DNA of 55,604 nt from Gemmatimonadota bacterium. GTDB lineage: Bacteria; Gemmatimonadota; Gemmatimonadetes; Longimicrobiales; RSA9. Positions 14,880-24,606 of the stretch are shown here, one piece after another. Made by a program: the position numbers and the translations under genes. Within the stretch, counting starts at the first letter, position 1, and the number at the start of each line of letters is the position of its first letter. The notes below the pieces were generated by a model. The model did not search any database. It saw nothing but the letters and a program-made list of their open reading frames with translations, and was not told the DNA's origin. The stretch spans positions 1 to 55,604 of the forward strand of contig SLCC01000174.1 in the NCBI GenBank assembly GCA_007126035.1, in the 5' to 3' direction.

Positions 14880-16859
14880 ATGAGCCAGCCTGGCGCCCTG
14901 CATGTCCGTCGTCGTCGCCTTCTCCTTGTGGGCCTGGTGCTGGTGGGTCTCGTCCTCATGGTCCGCGGTTTCCAGGTCCAGGTGGTGCAGGCGGCGGAGT
15001 GGGAAGCTCGGGCTGCGCGTCAGCATCGGGAGCGGGTATCTCTGCCGGCGGCGCGTGGGGTGATCTACGATCGCAATGGCATACCGTTGGCGACGAACCG
15101 GGAGCGGATCCGGGTGGCGGTAGCGCCTTCGGAGGTCAGCGACCCGGAATCGACGGGACGTCGGCTCCGGGAGGTCCTGGGTCTGGACGCGGCAGGGGTG
15201 CGGCGGGCGCTGGATCCCGGCCGGCGCTGGGTGTTGCTTCCGGGCCGATACGAGCCGTCGGTACGAAGCGAGCTGACGGGGCTGGCGGGCATCTATCTGG
15301 AGCGTGAGCTGGAGCGGTTCCATCCTCATGGCTCACTGGCGCGCGAGCTCCTGGGCGCTGTCGCTGCTGATGGGCGGGCCCTCAGCGGGCTGGAGTACGG
15401 GCTGGACGAGGTGCTGCGTGGGAGTGACGGCTACGCGGTGGTCAGGAGGGACGGGCGTGGTGACCCGATACCGGGCGCCCTGTTGACGGTGGTCGAGCCG
15501 CGGCCGGGCAACGATGTACACCTGACCCTGGACCTTGGTCTCCAGGCCATAGCGGAGCAGGCCCTGGCCGGGGCGATCGCGGAGCAGAACGCCGCCGGTG
15601 GCGATCTGATCTACGCCGACCCCAGGAGTGGCGAGGTGCTGGCGGCGGCGAGTCGGCGAGACGGCCGGGTGCAACATTGGCGAGGCGTCACCGATCCGTA
15701 CGAGCCCGGCTCCACGCTCAAGCCTTTCGTCCTGGCGGCGCTCCTGGAGCGGGGCCTGGCTACACTGGAGGACACGGTCTTCGCCGAGCGCGGCTGGATG
15801 CAAAGGGGGCGGCGAACCATCCGGGACGTGACGTCACATGGCTGGCTCACGGTGGCGGAGGTGCTCCAGCTCTCGTCGAACGTGGGGATGGTGAAGCTTT
15901 CCGAGCGCCTCGATTGGCACGCCCACTACGAGGTTCTCAGGGATTTCGGCTTCGGCACGCCCACTGGTGTTGCCTACCCGTCGGAGTCGGGCGGTCGGTT
16001 GACGCGGCCGGACGGCTGGTCGGCCTATTCACAGGCCAGCCTGGCCATGGGGTACGAGATCTCGGTCACGCCGTTGCAGATGACCATGGCCTACGGGGCA
16101 CTGGCCAATGGCGGCCGGCTCCTGGAGCCGCGGCTGGTGAGGGAGGTCCGGAGCCAGGAGGGACGGCTGGTGGAGCGCTGGGGCCCCTCCGAGGTGAGGC
16201 GGCCGGTGAGGACGGAGACGGCAGCCATGGTGGCGGGTGTCCTGGCCGACGCGGTCCAGGACGGGACGGGGCGGCAGGCGAGGTTCGGGGACTTCGGTGT
16301 GGCGGGGAAGACGGGGACGGCCCGGGCCTTCGAGCATGGAAGGTACCGGCACGATGCCTACACCGCGTCCTTCGCCGGTTTCTTCCCGGCCCGTGACCCC
16401 CAGATGGTCTTCCTGGTCAAGCTGGATCGCGGCGGGCAGTACGGGGGTGCGGTCGCGGCGCCGTTGACCAGGACAACCCTTGCCGCTGCCATGGCAGCGC
16501 GGGCCACGCCCCTGGATCGTCGCGCGGTGGCACTGTCCATCCCGGATCCCGGGACTGACGGGTCGGCAGGGTGGGACATGGACGCAGCGCGACCTGGCCC
16601 GTGGCTCCCTCCGGCGCCCGGGCCATTCGTGTTCCAGCTGGCCGCCGGCGCGCCCGAGGAGGCGGTGGTGGTAAGCGAGCGCGTTCCGCTGCCGAACGTC
16701 GTGGGCTCCAGTGCCAGGGAGGCCGCGGCGGAGCTGCACGCGGCGGGCTATCGTGTAGTGCTGGACGGTGTGGGTACCGTCCGCTCAATGGTACCGAGGG
16801 CAGGGTCGGCGGCGGAGCGAGGGACACTGGTCCGCCTGACGCTGGGGGGGTCGCGGTGA
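14880..16859 (+). CDS. ftsI: Peptidoglycan D,D-transpeptidase FtsI (PBP3) with PASTA domain
   Basis: Septal class B penicillin-binding protein that cross-links peptidoglycan with FtsW. The 659-residue protein has one N-terminal transmembrane helix (about 13-29) and the dimerisation domain starting at RGVIYDRNG. The transpeptidase motifs are STLK (278-281, active Ser278), SSN (332-334) and KTG (477-479). Residues about 602-656 form a PASTA domain (VPLPNVVGSSAREAAAELHA...). PASTA is typical of Gram-positive PBPs and also occurs in Spo-VD-like FtsI of some diderms. The stop overlaps the murE GTG. Confidence 0.95.
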   Translation: MSQPGALHVRRRRLLLVGLVLVGLVLMVRGFQVQVVQAAEWEARAARQHRERVSLPAARGVIYDRNGIPLATNRERIRVAVAPSEVSDPESTGRRLREVLGLDAAGVRRALDPGRRWVLLPGRYEPSVRSELTGLAGIYLERELERFHPHGSLARELLGAVAADGRALSGLEYGLDEVLRGSDGYAVVRRDGRGDPIPGALLTVVEPRPGNDVHLTLDLGLQAIAEQALAGAIAEQNAAGGDLIYADPRSGEVLAAASRRDGRVQHWRGVTDPYEPGSTLKPFVLAALLERGLATLEDTVFAERGWMQRGRRTIRDVTSHGWLTVAEVLQLSSNVGMVKLSERLDWHAHYEVLRDFGFGTPTGVAYPSESGGRLTRPDGWSAYSQASLAMGYEISVTPLQMTMAYGALANGGRLLEPRLVREVRSQEGRLVERWGPSEVRRPVRTETAAMVAGVLADAVQDGTGRQARFGDFGVAGKTGTARAFEHGRYRHDAYTASFAGFFPARDPQMVFLVKLDRGGQYGGAVAAPLTRTTLAAAMAARATPLDRRAVALSIPDPGTDGSAGWDMDAARPGPWLPPAPGPFVFQLAAGAPEEAVVVSERVPLPNVVGSSAREAAAELHAAGYRVVLDGVGTVRSMVPRAGSAAERGTLVRLTLGGSR

Positions 16860-18361
16860 CGAAGCTGCGAGCGCCGTCGCCGATCCTGCTCTCGAAGGTG
16901 GTGGAGCGCCTGGCGGAGGAGGGCCTGGTGCGCGAGGCGCCCAGCGATGACGTGTGGCTCGAGGGGGTGACAGCCGACAGCCGGTTGGTGGTGCCGGGAG
17001 ACCTCTTCTGTGCCTGGACCGGCACCGTTCGGGACGCCCACGTCTTCGTGGCCTCGGCCGGCGAGGCGGGAGCGGTGGCGGCGGTGGTCGAGCGGGCGGT
17101 TGTGGGCGCGATCCCGCAGGTGGTGGTGAAGGACGGCAGGGCGGCGGCGGCGCTGGCCGCCGATGAGGTCATGGCTCGCCCGGGCGAGGAGTTGGTCCTG
17201 GCTGGTGTGACCGGCACCAACGGCAAGACCAGCACGGTATGGCTCCTTCGGCACCTGCTGTCTGGCCGCTATGCCACGGCGTCGCTGGGCACGGTGGGAG
17301 CGGTGCTCGGCGATGGTGTCCCGCTGCCGGGGACCGAGTCACTGACAACGCCCGGGCCGGTGGGAATGGCTCTCACCATGCGTTCGTTCGTGGACCACGA
17401 CATCGAGGCGGTGGCCCTGGAGGTCTCGTCCCACGCCCTGGATCAGGGACGAGTCAGGGCTCTGCGTTTCAACGCCGCGGTCCTGACCAACCTCTCCCGC
17501 GACCATCTGGACTACCACGGTTCGTTCGAGCGCTACCGGGAGACGAAGCGGGCAATCGTCGATCTGGTGGCGGGCGACGGCGTGGCGGTGCTGAACGCCG
17601 ATGAGCCGGCGTGGGACGGCCTCGACCAGCGGGTGCCTCGTGCCATCCGGTTCGCCGTCGAGGGTGGCCGTGGCGCCAGTGTGGCGGAAGTGGTGGCTGC
17701 CGACGTGAGCCACACGCTCCGCGAGTCTCGCTTCAAACTGATCTCGCCATGGGGCGAGGCGGTGGTAGGGTTCCCGCTGCCAGGGGCCTACAACGTGCAG
17801 AACGCCCTGGCGGCGGCGGCGGCGGCCCTGGGGCTGGGCCTCGGGCTGGATGAGGTGGCAGCCCGGCTCGACACGGCGCCCCAGGTGCCCGGCCGCCTGG
17901 AGCGGATCACGGACTGGCCATGTCCGGTCTTCACCGATTATGCCCACACACCCGACGCCCTCGAGCGGGTGCTGGCTACGCTCAGGTCGACGACGCGGGG
18001 CCGGGTCATCGCGTTGTTCGGGGCGGGCGGAGACCGTGACGTGGGCAAGAGGCCTCTCATGGGTGAGGTGGCGGCCGGTCTCGCTGACGTACTGATCGTG
18101 ACATCGGACAACCCCCGAACCGAAGACCCGGAAGTGATCATAGATCACGTCATGGCAGGCATCGACCGGGCTGACGTGGTACGAATAACGGACCGCCGGG
18201 CGGCGATCCACCGGGCCTTGGAGCTGGCTGAGCCCGAGGACGTGATACTGTTGGCCGGCAAGGGCCACGAGACGTACCAGGTGCTGGGCACGGAGACGGT
18301 GGCGTTCGACGAGCGAGAGGTGGTAGCGGAGTGGATCTCCGAGAAGGACGGACCGGCATGA
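16856..18361 (+). CDS. murE: UDP-MurNAc-L-Ala-D-Glu:meso-diaminopimelate ligase
   Basis: Adds the third residue of the peptidoglycan stem peptide, using ATP in the cytoplasm. The GTG start at 16856 overlaps the ftsI stop (GTGA), with a run of seven G just upstream; the protein is 501 aa. Motifs are the P-loop GVTGTNGKTST, ALEVSSHALDQGRV, NLSRDHLDYHG and the specificity loop SDNPRTEDP. The DNPR sequence is the signature of meso-diaminopimelate rather than lysine enzymes, so the wall is of the A1-gamma type. Confidence 0.96.
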   Translation: MTKLRAPSPILLSKVVERLAEEGLVREAPSDDVWLEGVTADSRLVVPGDLFCAWTGTVRDAHVFVASAGEAGAVAAVVERAVVGAIPQVVVKDGRAAAALAADEVMARPGEELVLAGVTGTNGKTSTVWLLRHLLSGRYATASLGTVGAVLGDGVPLPGTESLTTPGPVGMALTMRSFVDHDIEAVALEVSSHALDQGRVRALRFNAAVLTNLSRDHLDYHGSFERYRETKRAIVDLVAGDGVAVLNADEPAWDGLDQRVPRAIRFAVEGGRGASVAEVVAADVSHTLRESRFKLISPWGEAVVGFPLPGAYNVQNALAAAAAALGLGLGLDEVAARLDTAPQVPGRLERITDWPCPVFTDYAHTPDALERVLATLRSTTRGRVIALFGAGGDRDVGKRPLMGEVAAGLADVLIVTSDNPRTEDPEVIIDHVMAGIDRADVVRITDRRAAIHRALELAEPEDVILLAGKGHETYQVLGTETVAFDEREVVAEWISEKDGPA

Positions 18362-19776
18362 GCAGCTGGACGGAGAGGGACGTGCTGGCGGCGCTGCCGC
18401 TGGCGGATCGGCTGGACGGAGCAGCGACGCGTGAGGATTCCGGGAGTGACTCTCTCGCCTACAGCAGCATCAGCACCGACACCCGCAGTATGGCGCCGGG
18501 TGCTGTGTTCGTTGCGCTGCGGGGAGAACATTTCGACGCCCACGAGTTTCTGGGCCAGGCGGCGGAGCGGGGGGCGCGGGCGGCGGTGGTGGAAAGGATC
18601 CCGGCGGGCGCTCCCCCGCTCCGCTACTACCAGGTCCCGGACACGCTGGCCGCTCTCGGTCGCCTGGGCCGTTACCGCCGACGCCAGGTGGACGGGCGGG
18701 TGGTGGCGATCACCGGTACCGCGGGCAAGACGACGACCAAGGAGATGGCCCGCGCGGTGGTGGGTACGCGTTACGTGACGCACGCCACGTCCGGCAACCT
18801 GAACAACCTGGTCGGCGCCCCGCTCACCCTGGTGGATACGCCACTGGATGCCGAGGCCCTGGTGGTGGAGATCGGCACCAACGCTCCCGGGGAGATCGCT
18901 CGACTGGCGGAGATGGTCGAGCCGGATGTGGGGATCGTGACCGGTGTCGCTGCCGGGCACCTGGAAGGGTTCGGCACGATCGAGGGGGTACTGCGGGAGA
19001 AGACGACCCTGGTCTCACGCCTCAGTCCCGGTGGCCTGGCGCTGGTGGCCGACGAGCCGGCATCGCTCCCGGACCGGGCGAGGTCCCTGACCCGGCGGGT
19101 CAAGGTGGCGGGTTGGAGCTCCCGGGCCGATAAGAGCCTGCGGGCCGAGTCTCTGCGCATCGACGGGCAGGGACTGGTCAACTTCCGCTGGCAGGGCCGG
19201 GACGTTGCCCTCCCCTTCGGCGGCCGCGCCCATGTGCGGAATGCGCTTCTGGCCCTGGCCCTGGGCCTGGAGTGGGGCGTTGACCTGGATGACGCTCTGG
19301 CCACCCTCAGGTCGCTGCCCCCGCCCAAGCTCCGGGGCGAGATCTTCCGGATCGGCGGGCTGGCGGTGATCGCCGATTGCTACAACTCGAACCCAGCGAG
19401 CCTGGATGCCGCCATGGACACTCTGCTGAGCATGCCCCGGGCCGGCGGCCGCGTCGTGGTCGTGGGCTCCATGCTCGAGCTGGGCTCCCAGAGCGACGTT
19501 CTCCATGCCCAGGCTGCCCGGTCCATAGCACGGTCGGATCTGGACCTGGTGGTGGCGGTGGGGCTATTCGAGCCTGCGTTCCGGCCCCTGGCGGACCAGT
19601 TGGGGGAGCGCCTGGTCCTGGCCGAGGACGCCGAGTCGGCATTCGAGCCCATGGCGGAGCGATTGCAAGGCGAAGAGATCGTGCTGCTGAAGGGCTCCCG
19701 TGGGGTGGCGCTGGAGCAACTGATCCCCAAGCTCGAATCCCGCTTCAGCGGGGGCGGGCGGAAGAAGGGAGACTGA
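18358..19776 (+). CDS. murF: UDP-MurNAc-tripeptide:D-alanyl-D-alanine ligase
   Basis: Completes the UDP-MurNAc-pentapeptide by adding D-Ala-D-Ala. The ATG at 18358 overlaps the murE stop, giving 472 aa. Landmarks are SSISTDTRSMAPGAVFVALRG (N-terminal uridine-binding domain), the P-loop ITGTAGKTTTKEM, EIGTNAPGEIARL and DCYNSNPASLDAAMDTL. Its substrate D-Ala comes from alanine racemase, encoded at 38047 in this window; no D-Ala-D-Ala ligase gene is present. Confidence 0.96.
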   Translation: MSSWTERDVLAALPLADRLDGAATREDSGSDSLAYSSISTDTRSMAPGAVFVALRGEHFDAHEFLGQAAERGARAAVVERIPAGAPPLRYYQVPDTLAALGRLGRYRRRQVDGRVVAITGTAGKTTTKEMARAVVGTRYVTHATSGNLNNLVGAPLTLVDTPLDAEALVVEIGTNAPGEIARLAEMVEPDVGIVTGVAAGHLEGFGTIEGVLREKTTLVSRLSPGGLALVADEPASLPDRARSLTRRVKVAGWSSRADKSLRAESLRIDGQGLVNFRWQGRDVALPFGGRAHVRNALLALALGLEWGVDLDDALATLRSLPPPKLRGEIFRIGGLAVIADCYNSNPASLDAAMDTLLSMPRAGGRVVVVGSMLELGSQSDVLHAQAARSIARSDLDLVVAVGLFEPAFRPLADQLGERLVLAEDAESAFEPMAERLQGEEIVLLKGSRGVALEQLIPKLESRFSGGGRKKGD

Positions 19777-19780
19777 TCGG

Positions 19781-20884
19781 GTGCTCTATCATCTCCTGGT
19801 CCCGCTGGCCGACTACCATATCGCCTTCAACCTGTTCCGTTACATCACGTTCCGCGGGGCCGGCGCCATGGCTACGGCGCTCATCATATCCTTCGCGTTG
19901 GGACCCTTCATCATCGAACGGCTCCGGGTCCTCCGGGTCGGCCAGGTGGTGCGGGACGAGGGGCCGGCGGAGCACCTGCCCAAGGCGGGCACGCCCACCA
20001 TGGGCGGTGTCCTGATCCTGGTGGCCACCACCACGGCCACCCTGCTCTGGGCCGACCTCACCGCCGCGAACGTCATCATCGCCACCGTCGTCCTCCTCTG
20101 GACGGGAGCGCTTGGGTTCCTGGACGACTACCTGAAGGTGGTCCGCAAGCGGAGCGAGGGACTGGTGGCCCGCTACAAGCTGGTGGGGCAGGGCCTCATC
20201 GGCATGCTCATGGCCCTGGCCCTGCTGCTGCTCCCCATCATGGAAAACCCGACCTGGACCATGATCCCGTTCTTCGCCGACTGGCACGTCACCTTCCACT
20301 GGTGGGCCTTCATACCGTGGGTGATGCTGGTGCTGGCGGGGAGCTCCAACGCCGTCAATCTCACCGACGGACTGGACGGCCTGGCCGCCGGGCTGGCGGC
20401 TATCGCCGCCGCCACATTCGCCGTCTTCGCCTACGTCATCGGGCGGGTCGACACCGCCCAGTACCTGGGCCTGATGTACGTACCCGGTGCCGGTGAGCTC
20501 TCCATATTCTGCGCCGCCCTGGCAGGGGCTGCTCTGGGCTTCATGTGGTTCAACGCCCACCCCGCCGAGGTCTTCATGGGCGACACCGGCTCCCTGGCCC
20601 TGGGCGGCGCCATCGGCGCGGTGGCGGTCCTGCTGAAGATGGAGTTCGTCCTGATCCTGGTGGGCGGGGTGTTCGTCCTGGAGGCGATATCGGTGATGCT
20701 CCAGGTGGGGTACTTCAAAGTGACGGCCCGCCGGTTCGGCGCCGGCCGCCGCCTCTTCTACATGGCGCCCCTCCATCACCACTTCGAGAAGAAGGGCTGG
20801 GCCGAGTCCAAGGTGATAATCCGGTTCTGGATCCTTGGCATCCTGTGCACACTCATGGCTTTCAGCACCCTCAAGATCCGATGA
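19781..20884 (+). CDS. mraY: Phospho-N-acetylmuramoyl-pentapeptide-transferase
   Basis: Integral membrane enzyme that transfers phospho-MurNAc-pentapeptide to undecaprenyl phosphate to make lipid I. The GTG start at 19781 has GGGAG 9 nt upstream; the protein is 367 aa with about ten transmembrane helices. Catalytic and signature segments are GTPTMGG, FLDDYLKVVRK (the Asp-Asp pair), NLTDGLDGLAAG, FMGDTGSLALGG and the HHH-containing MAPLHHHFEKKGW. It overlaps the murD start. Confidence 0.97.
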   Translation: MLYHLLVPLADYHIAFNLFRYITFRGAGAMATALIISFALGPFIIERLRVLRVGQVVRDEGPAEHLPKAGTPTMGGVLILVATTTATLLWADLTAANVIIATVVLLWTGALGFLDDYLKVVRKRSEGLVARYKLVGQGLIGMLMALALLLLPIMENPTWTMIPFFADWHVTFHWWAFIPWVMLVLAGSSNAVNLTDGLDGLAAGLAAIAAATFAVFAYVIGRVDTAQYLGLMYVPGAGELSIFCAALAGAALGFMWFNAHPAEVFMGDTGSLALGGAIGAVAVLLKMEFVLILVGGVFVLEAISVMLQVGYFKVTARRFGAGRRLFYMAPLHHHFEKKGWAESKVIIRFWILGILCTLMAFSTLKIR

Positions 20885-22269
20885 TAGAGCTGGTCGGCGT
20901 ACTCGGGCTGGCCCGGAGCGGGAAGGCGGCGGCGAAGCTGGCGCTGGCCTCGGGCAGCGCCGTCTTCGCGTCGGACACCGGCGACGACGAAGGGCTCAGC
21001 GTGGCGGCCAGCCAGATCAGGCAGGCCGGTGGAGAGGCGGAGACCGGCGGACACAGCGCCGACCGCCTGGCCGAGTGCGACCTCCTGGTCGTCAGCCCAG
21101 GTATCCCGCCGGACGTGCCCGTCCTCCGGGATGAATCGCTCCGGCACGTACCCCGCATATCCGAGCTCGAGTTCGCGTTCCGGCACCTGAGTGCCTCCGT
21201 CATTGCCGTCACGGGCACCAACGGGAAGACCACCGTCACCGCCTGGGCCGCCTACCTGCTGGAGGAGATGGGCCTCGACGTGGCGGCGGCGGGCAACATC
21301 GGCCTGGCGCTCTCGGAAGTGGCCGCCTGGGAGCGCCAGCCGGAATGGGTGGTGGTGGAGGCCAGCTCCTATCAGCTGGGCGGGACCGCCAGCTTCGACC
21401 CCAGGGTCGGCGTCGTCACCAACCTCGCCCCGGACCACCTGGACCGCTATCCGGATCTGGCCAGCTACTACGGGGACAAGGCCCGGCTGTTCCAGAACGC
21501 CAGTCCGGCGAGCGTCTGGGTGCTGAACGGCGAGGACCCGGCGGTCATGGAGCTGCCGGGCGACGCCCCGGGGCGCCGCCTCCTGTTCCGTGCCGAGACC
21601 CAGCCCGACCCGGACGAGGAGGGTGCGTGGGTGGGCGCGAGCGGTGAGCTGGTGTTGCGTGTGGGTCAGACCGAGCTGGCGCTCGCGCGGGCGGACCAGC
21701 TGGGCCTCCTGGGCTCCCACAACCGCGGCAACGCCCTGGCCGCGGCGCTGGCAGCGTATGCCGCGACGGGTCACGCTGAGACCCTGGGTCCGGGCCTCCG
21801 GTCCTTCGCGCCCCTGCCGCACCGGCTCGAGCCGGTGGCCACTGTGGGGGGCGTTCTCTGGGTGAATGATTCGAAGGCGACGAACGTGACCTCCGCCCGT
21901 GTCTCCATCGAGGCCATGGACCGTCCCACGATACTGTTGCTGGGCGGTCGTCACAAAGGCGAGTCCTACAAGCCTTTGCTGCAAGCCTTCCCGGGTCGAG
22001 TGAAGGTGGTGCTGGCCTACGGCGAGGCCGCGGACAGGATCACAGCCGAGCTGACGACGACGGGGGTGGATCGAGTGGAGCGTGTGGACGGACCCCTGTC
22101 CGCCGTTGTCCAGCGCGCTGCTCGATTGGCCGACCCGGGCGACGCCGTGCTGCTGGCCCCTGCCTGTGCCAGCTTCGACATGTTCAGTGACTACGAGGAG
22201 CGGGGCACGGAGTACGCGCGTCTCGTGCGAGCCATGGCCTCGGACCCATCGGAGGCGACCGATGGCTAG
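20881..22269 (+). CDS. murD: UDP-MurNAc-L-alanine:D-glutamate ligase
   Basis: Adds D-glutamate to UDP-MurNAc-L-alanine. The ATG at 20881 overlaps the mraY stop (ATGA), for 462 aa. Motifs are GLARSGKAAA (N-terminal nucleotide-like fold), the P-loop VTGTNGKTTVTAW, EASSYQL, NLAPDHLDRY, LPHRLEPV and NDSKATN. The N-terminus is compact. It ends 8 bp inside ftsW. Confidence 0.96.
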   Translation: MIELVGVLGLARSGKAAAKLALASGSAVFASDTGDDEGLSVAASQIRQAGGEAETGGHSADRLAECDLLVVSPGIPPDVPVLRDESLRHVPRISELEFAFRHLSASVIAVTGTNGKTTVTAWAAYLLEEMGLDVAAAGNIGLALSEVAAWERQPEWVVVEASSYQLGGTASFDPRVGVVTNLAPDHLDRYPDLASYYGDKARLFQNASPASVWVLNGEDPAVMELPGDAPGRRLLFRAETQPDPDEEGAWVGASGELVLRVGQTELALARADQLGLLGSHNRGNALAAALAAYAATGHAETLGPGLRSFAPLPHRLEPVATVGGVLWVNDSKATNVTSARVSIEAMDRPTILLLGGRHKGESYKPLLQAFPGRVKVVLAYGEAADRITAELTTTGVDRVERVDGPLSAVVQRAARLADPGDAVLLAPACASFDMFSDYEERGTEYARLVRAMASDPSEATDG

Positions 22270-23479
22270 GTGGGGTCCATGGAAGTGGCGCGGCGGCGAG
22301 CCGGACCGGCCCAGGGCGGTGGAGGACCTGAGTCGTCTGGGCAGCGGCTGGGAGAGCGGTGCCGTCTTCGCTCTCACCGCGCTGCTCGTTTCCGTGGGCC
22401 TGGTAACGATGTACAGCTCCAGCGCGGTGATGGCGCAGGGTCAGGGGCTCGTTCCGCATCACTACCTCCTGCGCCAGATGTCCGGTGCACTGCTGGGCAT
22501 GGTGGCCCTGCTGATGGCGGCCCAGATGGACTATCGCCGGTTGCGGCCTCTTGCATGGCCCCTGGTGGGCGTCGTCGTGGTGATGCTCTTCATCATGCTG
22601 TTGCCGGCGGCCTCTTCCATCGCGCCCGAGGCCAAGGGCGCCCGCCGCTGGCTACTCCTGGGACCGGTTACGGTACAGCCGTCGGAGGTGGCCAAGCTCG
22701 CGGTGATCGTCTGGACGGCGGCATTGGTGGTGAAGAAGCAGGACCGGCTGCGGAGCCTGAGCCGGGGGCTGGCCCCGCTACTCGTCGTCTGGGGGCTGGT
22801 GGCCGGGCTCATCCTGCTTCAACCCGATCTGTCCACGGCGCTGCTGCTGGTGGGGCTTGCTGGGCTGGTCGCTTTCGCCGGTGGCGCGCGGCCGGCGCAT
22901 TTCGTGGTGCTGGTGTTGGCGGCTCTCCCGTTCCTGTGGGGGCAGGTCGCCAAGGCCGGCTACCGGATGGAGCGATTGCTCACCTTCCTGGATCCCCGTG
23001 CCGACCTGGCCGACATGGGTTACCAGATCAACCAGTCCCTGATAGCACTGGGGAGTGGCGGTCTGGTGGGGCAGGGGCTGGGGCGGGGTCAGCAGAAGTT
23101 CGGGTTCCTGCCCGAGCCACACAACGACTTCATCCTGGCGATGATAGGCGAGGAGTGGGGCTTCCTCGGGGTGGCAGCGCTACTGGTGCTGTTCACCACG
23201 TTCGCCCTCGTGGGCTACCGCATCGCTCGTGGGGCGGCTGATCTGTTCGGCTTCCTCCTGGCCGTGGGTGTCACCAACCTTGTGGTGGTCCAGGCGTTCC
23301 TCCACATAGGCGTCAATCTGGCCCTGGTGCCCGCCACAGGTGTCACCCTCCCCTTCATCTCGTACGGCCGCTCGAGCCTGGTCGTCTGCCTGGCGGCGGC
23401 CGGCATCCTCATGAGCGTGGGGCGCGTGAGCGACCAGCGTGGTCGCGCACTGGCCCGTGTCCGGGGAGCCGGCCCATGA
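22262..23479 (+). CDS. ftsW: Septal peptidoglycan polymerase FtsW (SEDS family)
   Basis: Membrane glycosyltransferase that polymerises lipid II at the septum with FtsI. The ATG at 22262 has GGAGG 6 nt upstream and overlaps murD by 8 bp; the product is 405 aa with about ten transmembrane helices. Typical segments are KGARRWLLLGPVTVQPSEVAKLA, LLQPDLSTA, GYQINQSLIALGSGG and the signature near residue 370, which here reads LPFISYGRSS rather than the more usual GGSS. The short hydrophilic N-terminus (about 35 residues) is cytoplasmic. Confidence 0.95.
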   Translation: MARWGPWKWRGGEPDRPRAVEDLSRLGSGWESGAVFALTALLVSVGLVTMYSSSAVMAQGQGLVPHHYLLRQMSGALLGMVALLMAAQMDYRRLRPLAWPLVGVVVVMLFIMLLPAASSIAPEAKGARRWLLLGPVTVQPSEVAKLAVIVWTAALVVKKQDRLRSLSRGLAPLLVVWGLVAGLILLQPDLSTALLLVGLAGLVAFAGGARPAHFVVLVLAALPFLWGQVAKAGYRMERLLTFLDPRADLADMGYQINQSLIALGSGGLVGQGLGRGQQKFGFLPEPHNDFILAMIGEEWGFLGVAALLVLFTTFALVGYRIARGAADLFGFLLAVGVTNLVVVQAFLHIGVNLALVPATGVTLPFISYGRSSLVVCLAAAGILMSVGRVSDQRGRALARVRGAGP

Positions 23480-24606
23480 GCACCAGGGTCATCTTCGCCG
23501 GCGGTGGCACGGGCGGCCACCTCTATCCTGCGTTGAACATCGCGCAGGCACTGGTAGAGGCGCGGGGTGACGTGAAGCCGTTGTTCGTGGGCGCTCGACG
23601 TGGCGTGGAGGCCCGGGTGCTGCCCGACAAGGGGGTGGACCATAGCCTGCTCCCGCTGGAACCGATACGCAGGGACCGCGTCTGGCAGAACTGGCGTCTG
23701 GTGCCGGCGCTTCTGACCACCACCTGGGGCCTGGCACGGCTGACGATCCGGGAGCGGCCCAGCCTGGTGGTGGGGACCGGCGGGTATGCCAGCGGCCCGG
23801 CCTGCGCCTGGGCCGCGCTCACCGGTGTGCCCCTGGCCATCCAGGAACAGAACTCGGTGCCGGGCCTGACCACCCGCTGGCTCAGCCGGTTCGCCCGGCA
23901 GGTGCACCTGGGATTCCCCGAGGCGGGCGCCCGCCTCCGGACCGGGAAGCGTACGGAAGTCCACGTCCACGGAAACCCCATCCAGCCGCCGGACCTGGAC
24001 GTGGACCGGGGGCAGGCGCGGGATACCTTCGGCCTGGGCCGGGATTCCACCGTGGCGCTGGTCGTCGGCGGTAGCCAGGGCGCGAGGGCCATCAACGACG
24101 CTCTCCTGGGCGGCCTTGCCAGGGTAGCGGAGGGTGGCGCGGAGCGGCCTGCGTCGCTGGAGGTCCTCTGGGCCACGGGTCCGGCGAACATCGACGCGGT
24201 CCACCAGCGCCTGGACTCGCTGGACCTGGGCCACTGGGTCCATGCCGTCGGCTACATCGACAGGATGCCGGCGGCGCTGGCCGCCGCGGATCTGGCCATC
24301 TCGAGGGCCGGGGCGATGGGCACGGGCGAGATCCTGGCCTGGGGCATACCCTCGATCCTCGTGCCCCTGCCCACAGCCGCGGCGGACCACCAGGCTGCCA
24401 ACGCCAGAGCCCTGGAGGAGTTCGGCGCCGCGATAGCCCTGCCGGAGACCGAGGCGACGCCCGAGCGGCTCTGGACCGAGCTGACCGGCCTGGTCGCCGA
24501 CACGGGCCGCCGTGAGGCCATGGCCAGGCGGGCACGGGAGCGGGCCAGGCCTGACGCCGTGCGGCGTATCGCCCTGGACCTCCTCCGGATACTGGAGGCA
24601 TCATGA
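23476..24606 (+). CDS. murG: Lipid II synthase, UDP-GlcNAc transferase MurG
   Basis: Peripheral inner-membrane GT28-family enzyme that adds GlcNAc to lipid I to form lipid II. The ATG overlaps the ftsW stop and is preceded by GGAG; length is 376 aa. Motifs are the N-terminal FAGGGTGGHLYPAL, GTGGYASGPACAWA, QEQNSVPGLTTRW, the VVGGSQGARAIND turn and the C-terminal SRAGAMGTGEILAWGIPSILVP nucleotide-sugar site. Confidence 0.97.
   Translation: MSTRVIFAGGGTGGHLYPALNIAQALVEARGDVKPLFVGARRGVEARVLPDKGVDHSLLPLEPIRRDRVWQNWRLVPALLTTTWGLARLTIRERPSLVVGTGGYASGPACAWAALTGVPLAIQEQNSVPGLTTRWLSRFARQVHLGFPEAGARLRTGKRTEVHVHGNPIQPPDLDVDRGQARDTFGLGRDSTVALVVGGSQGARAINDALLGGLARVAEGGAERPASLEVLWATGPANIDAVHQRLDSLDLGHWVHAVGYIDRMPAALAAADLAISRAGAMGTGEILAWGIPSILVPLPTAAADHQAANARALEEFGAAIALPETEATPERLWTELTGLVADTGRREAMARRARERARPDAVRRIALDLLRILEAS

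Noticed and set aside
20776-22377. Open frame of 533 codons on the minus strand
   Set aside because: It mirrors murD, is rich in His, Arg and Gln without any domain, and has no ribosome-binding site.
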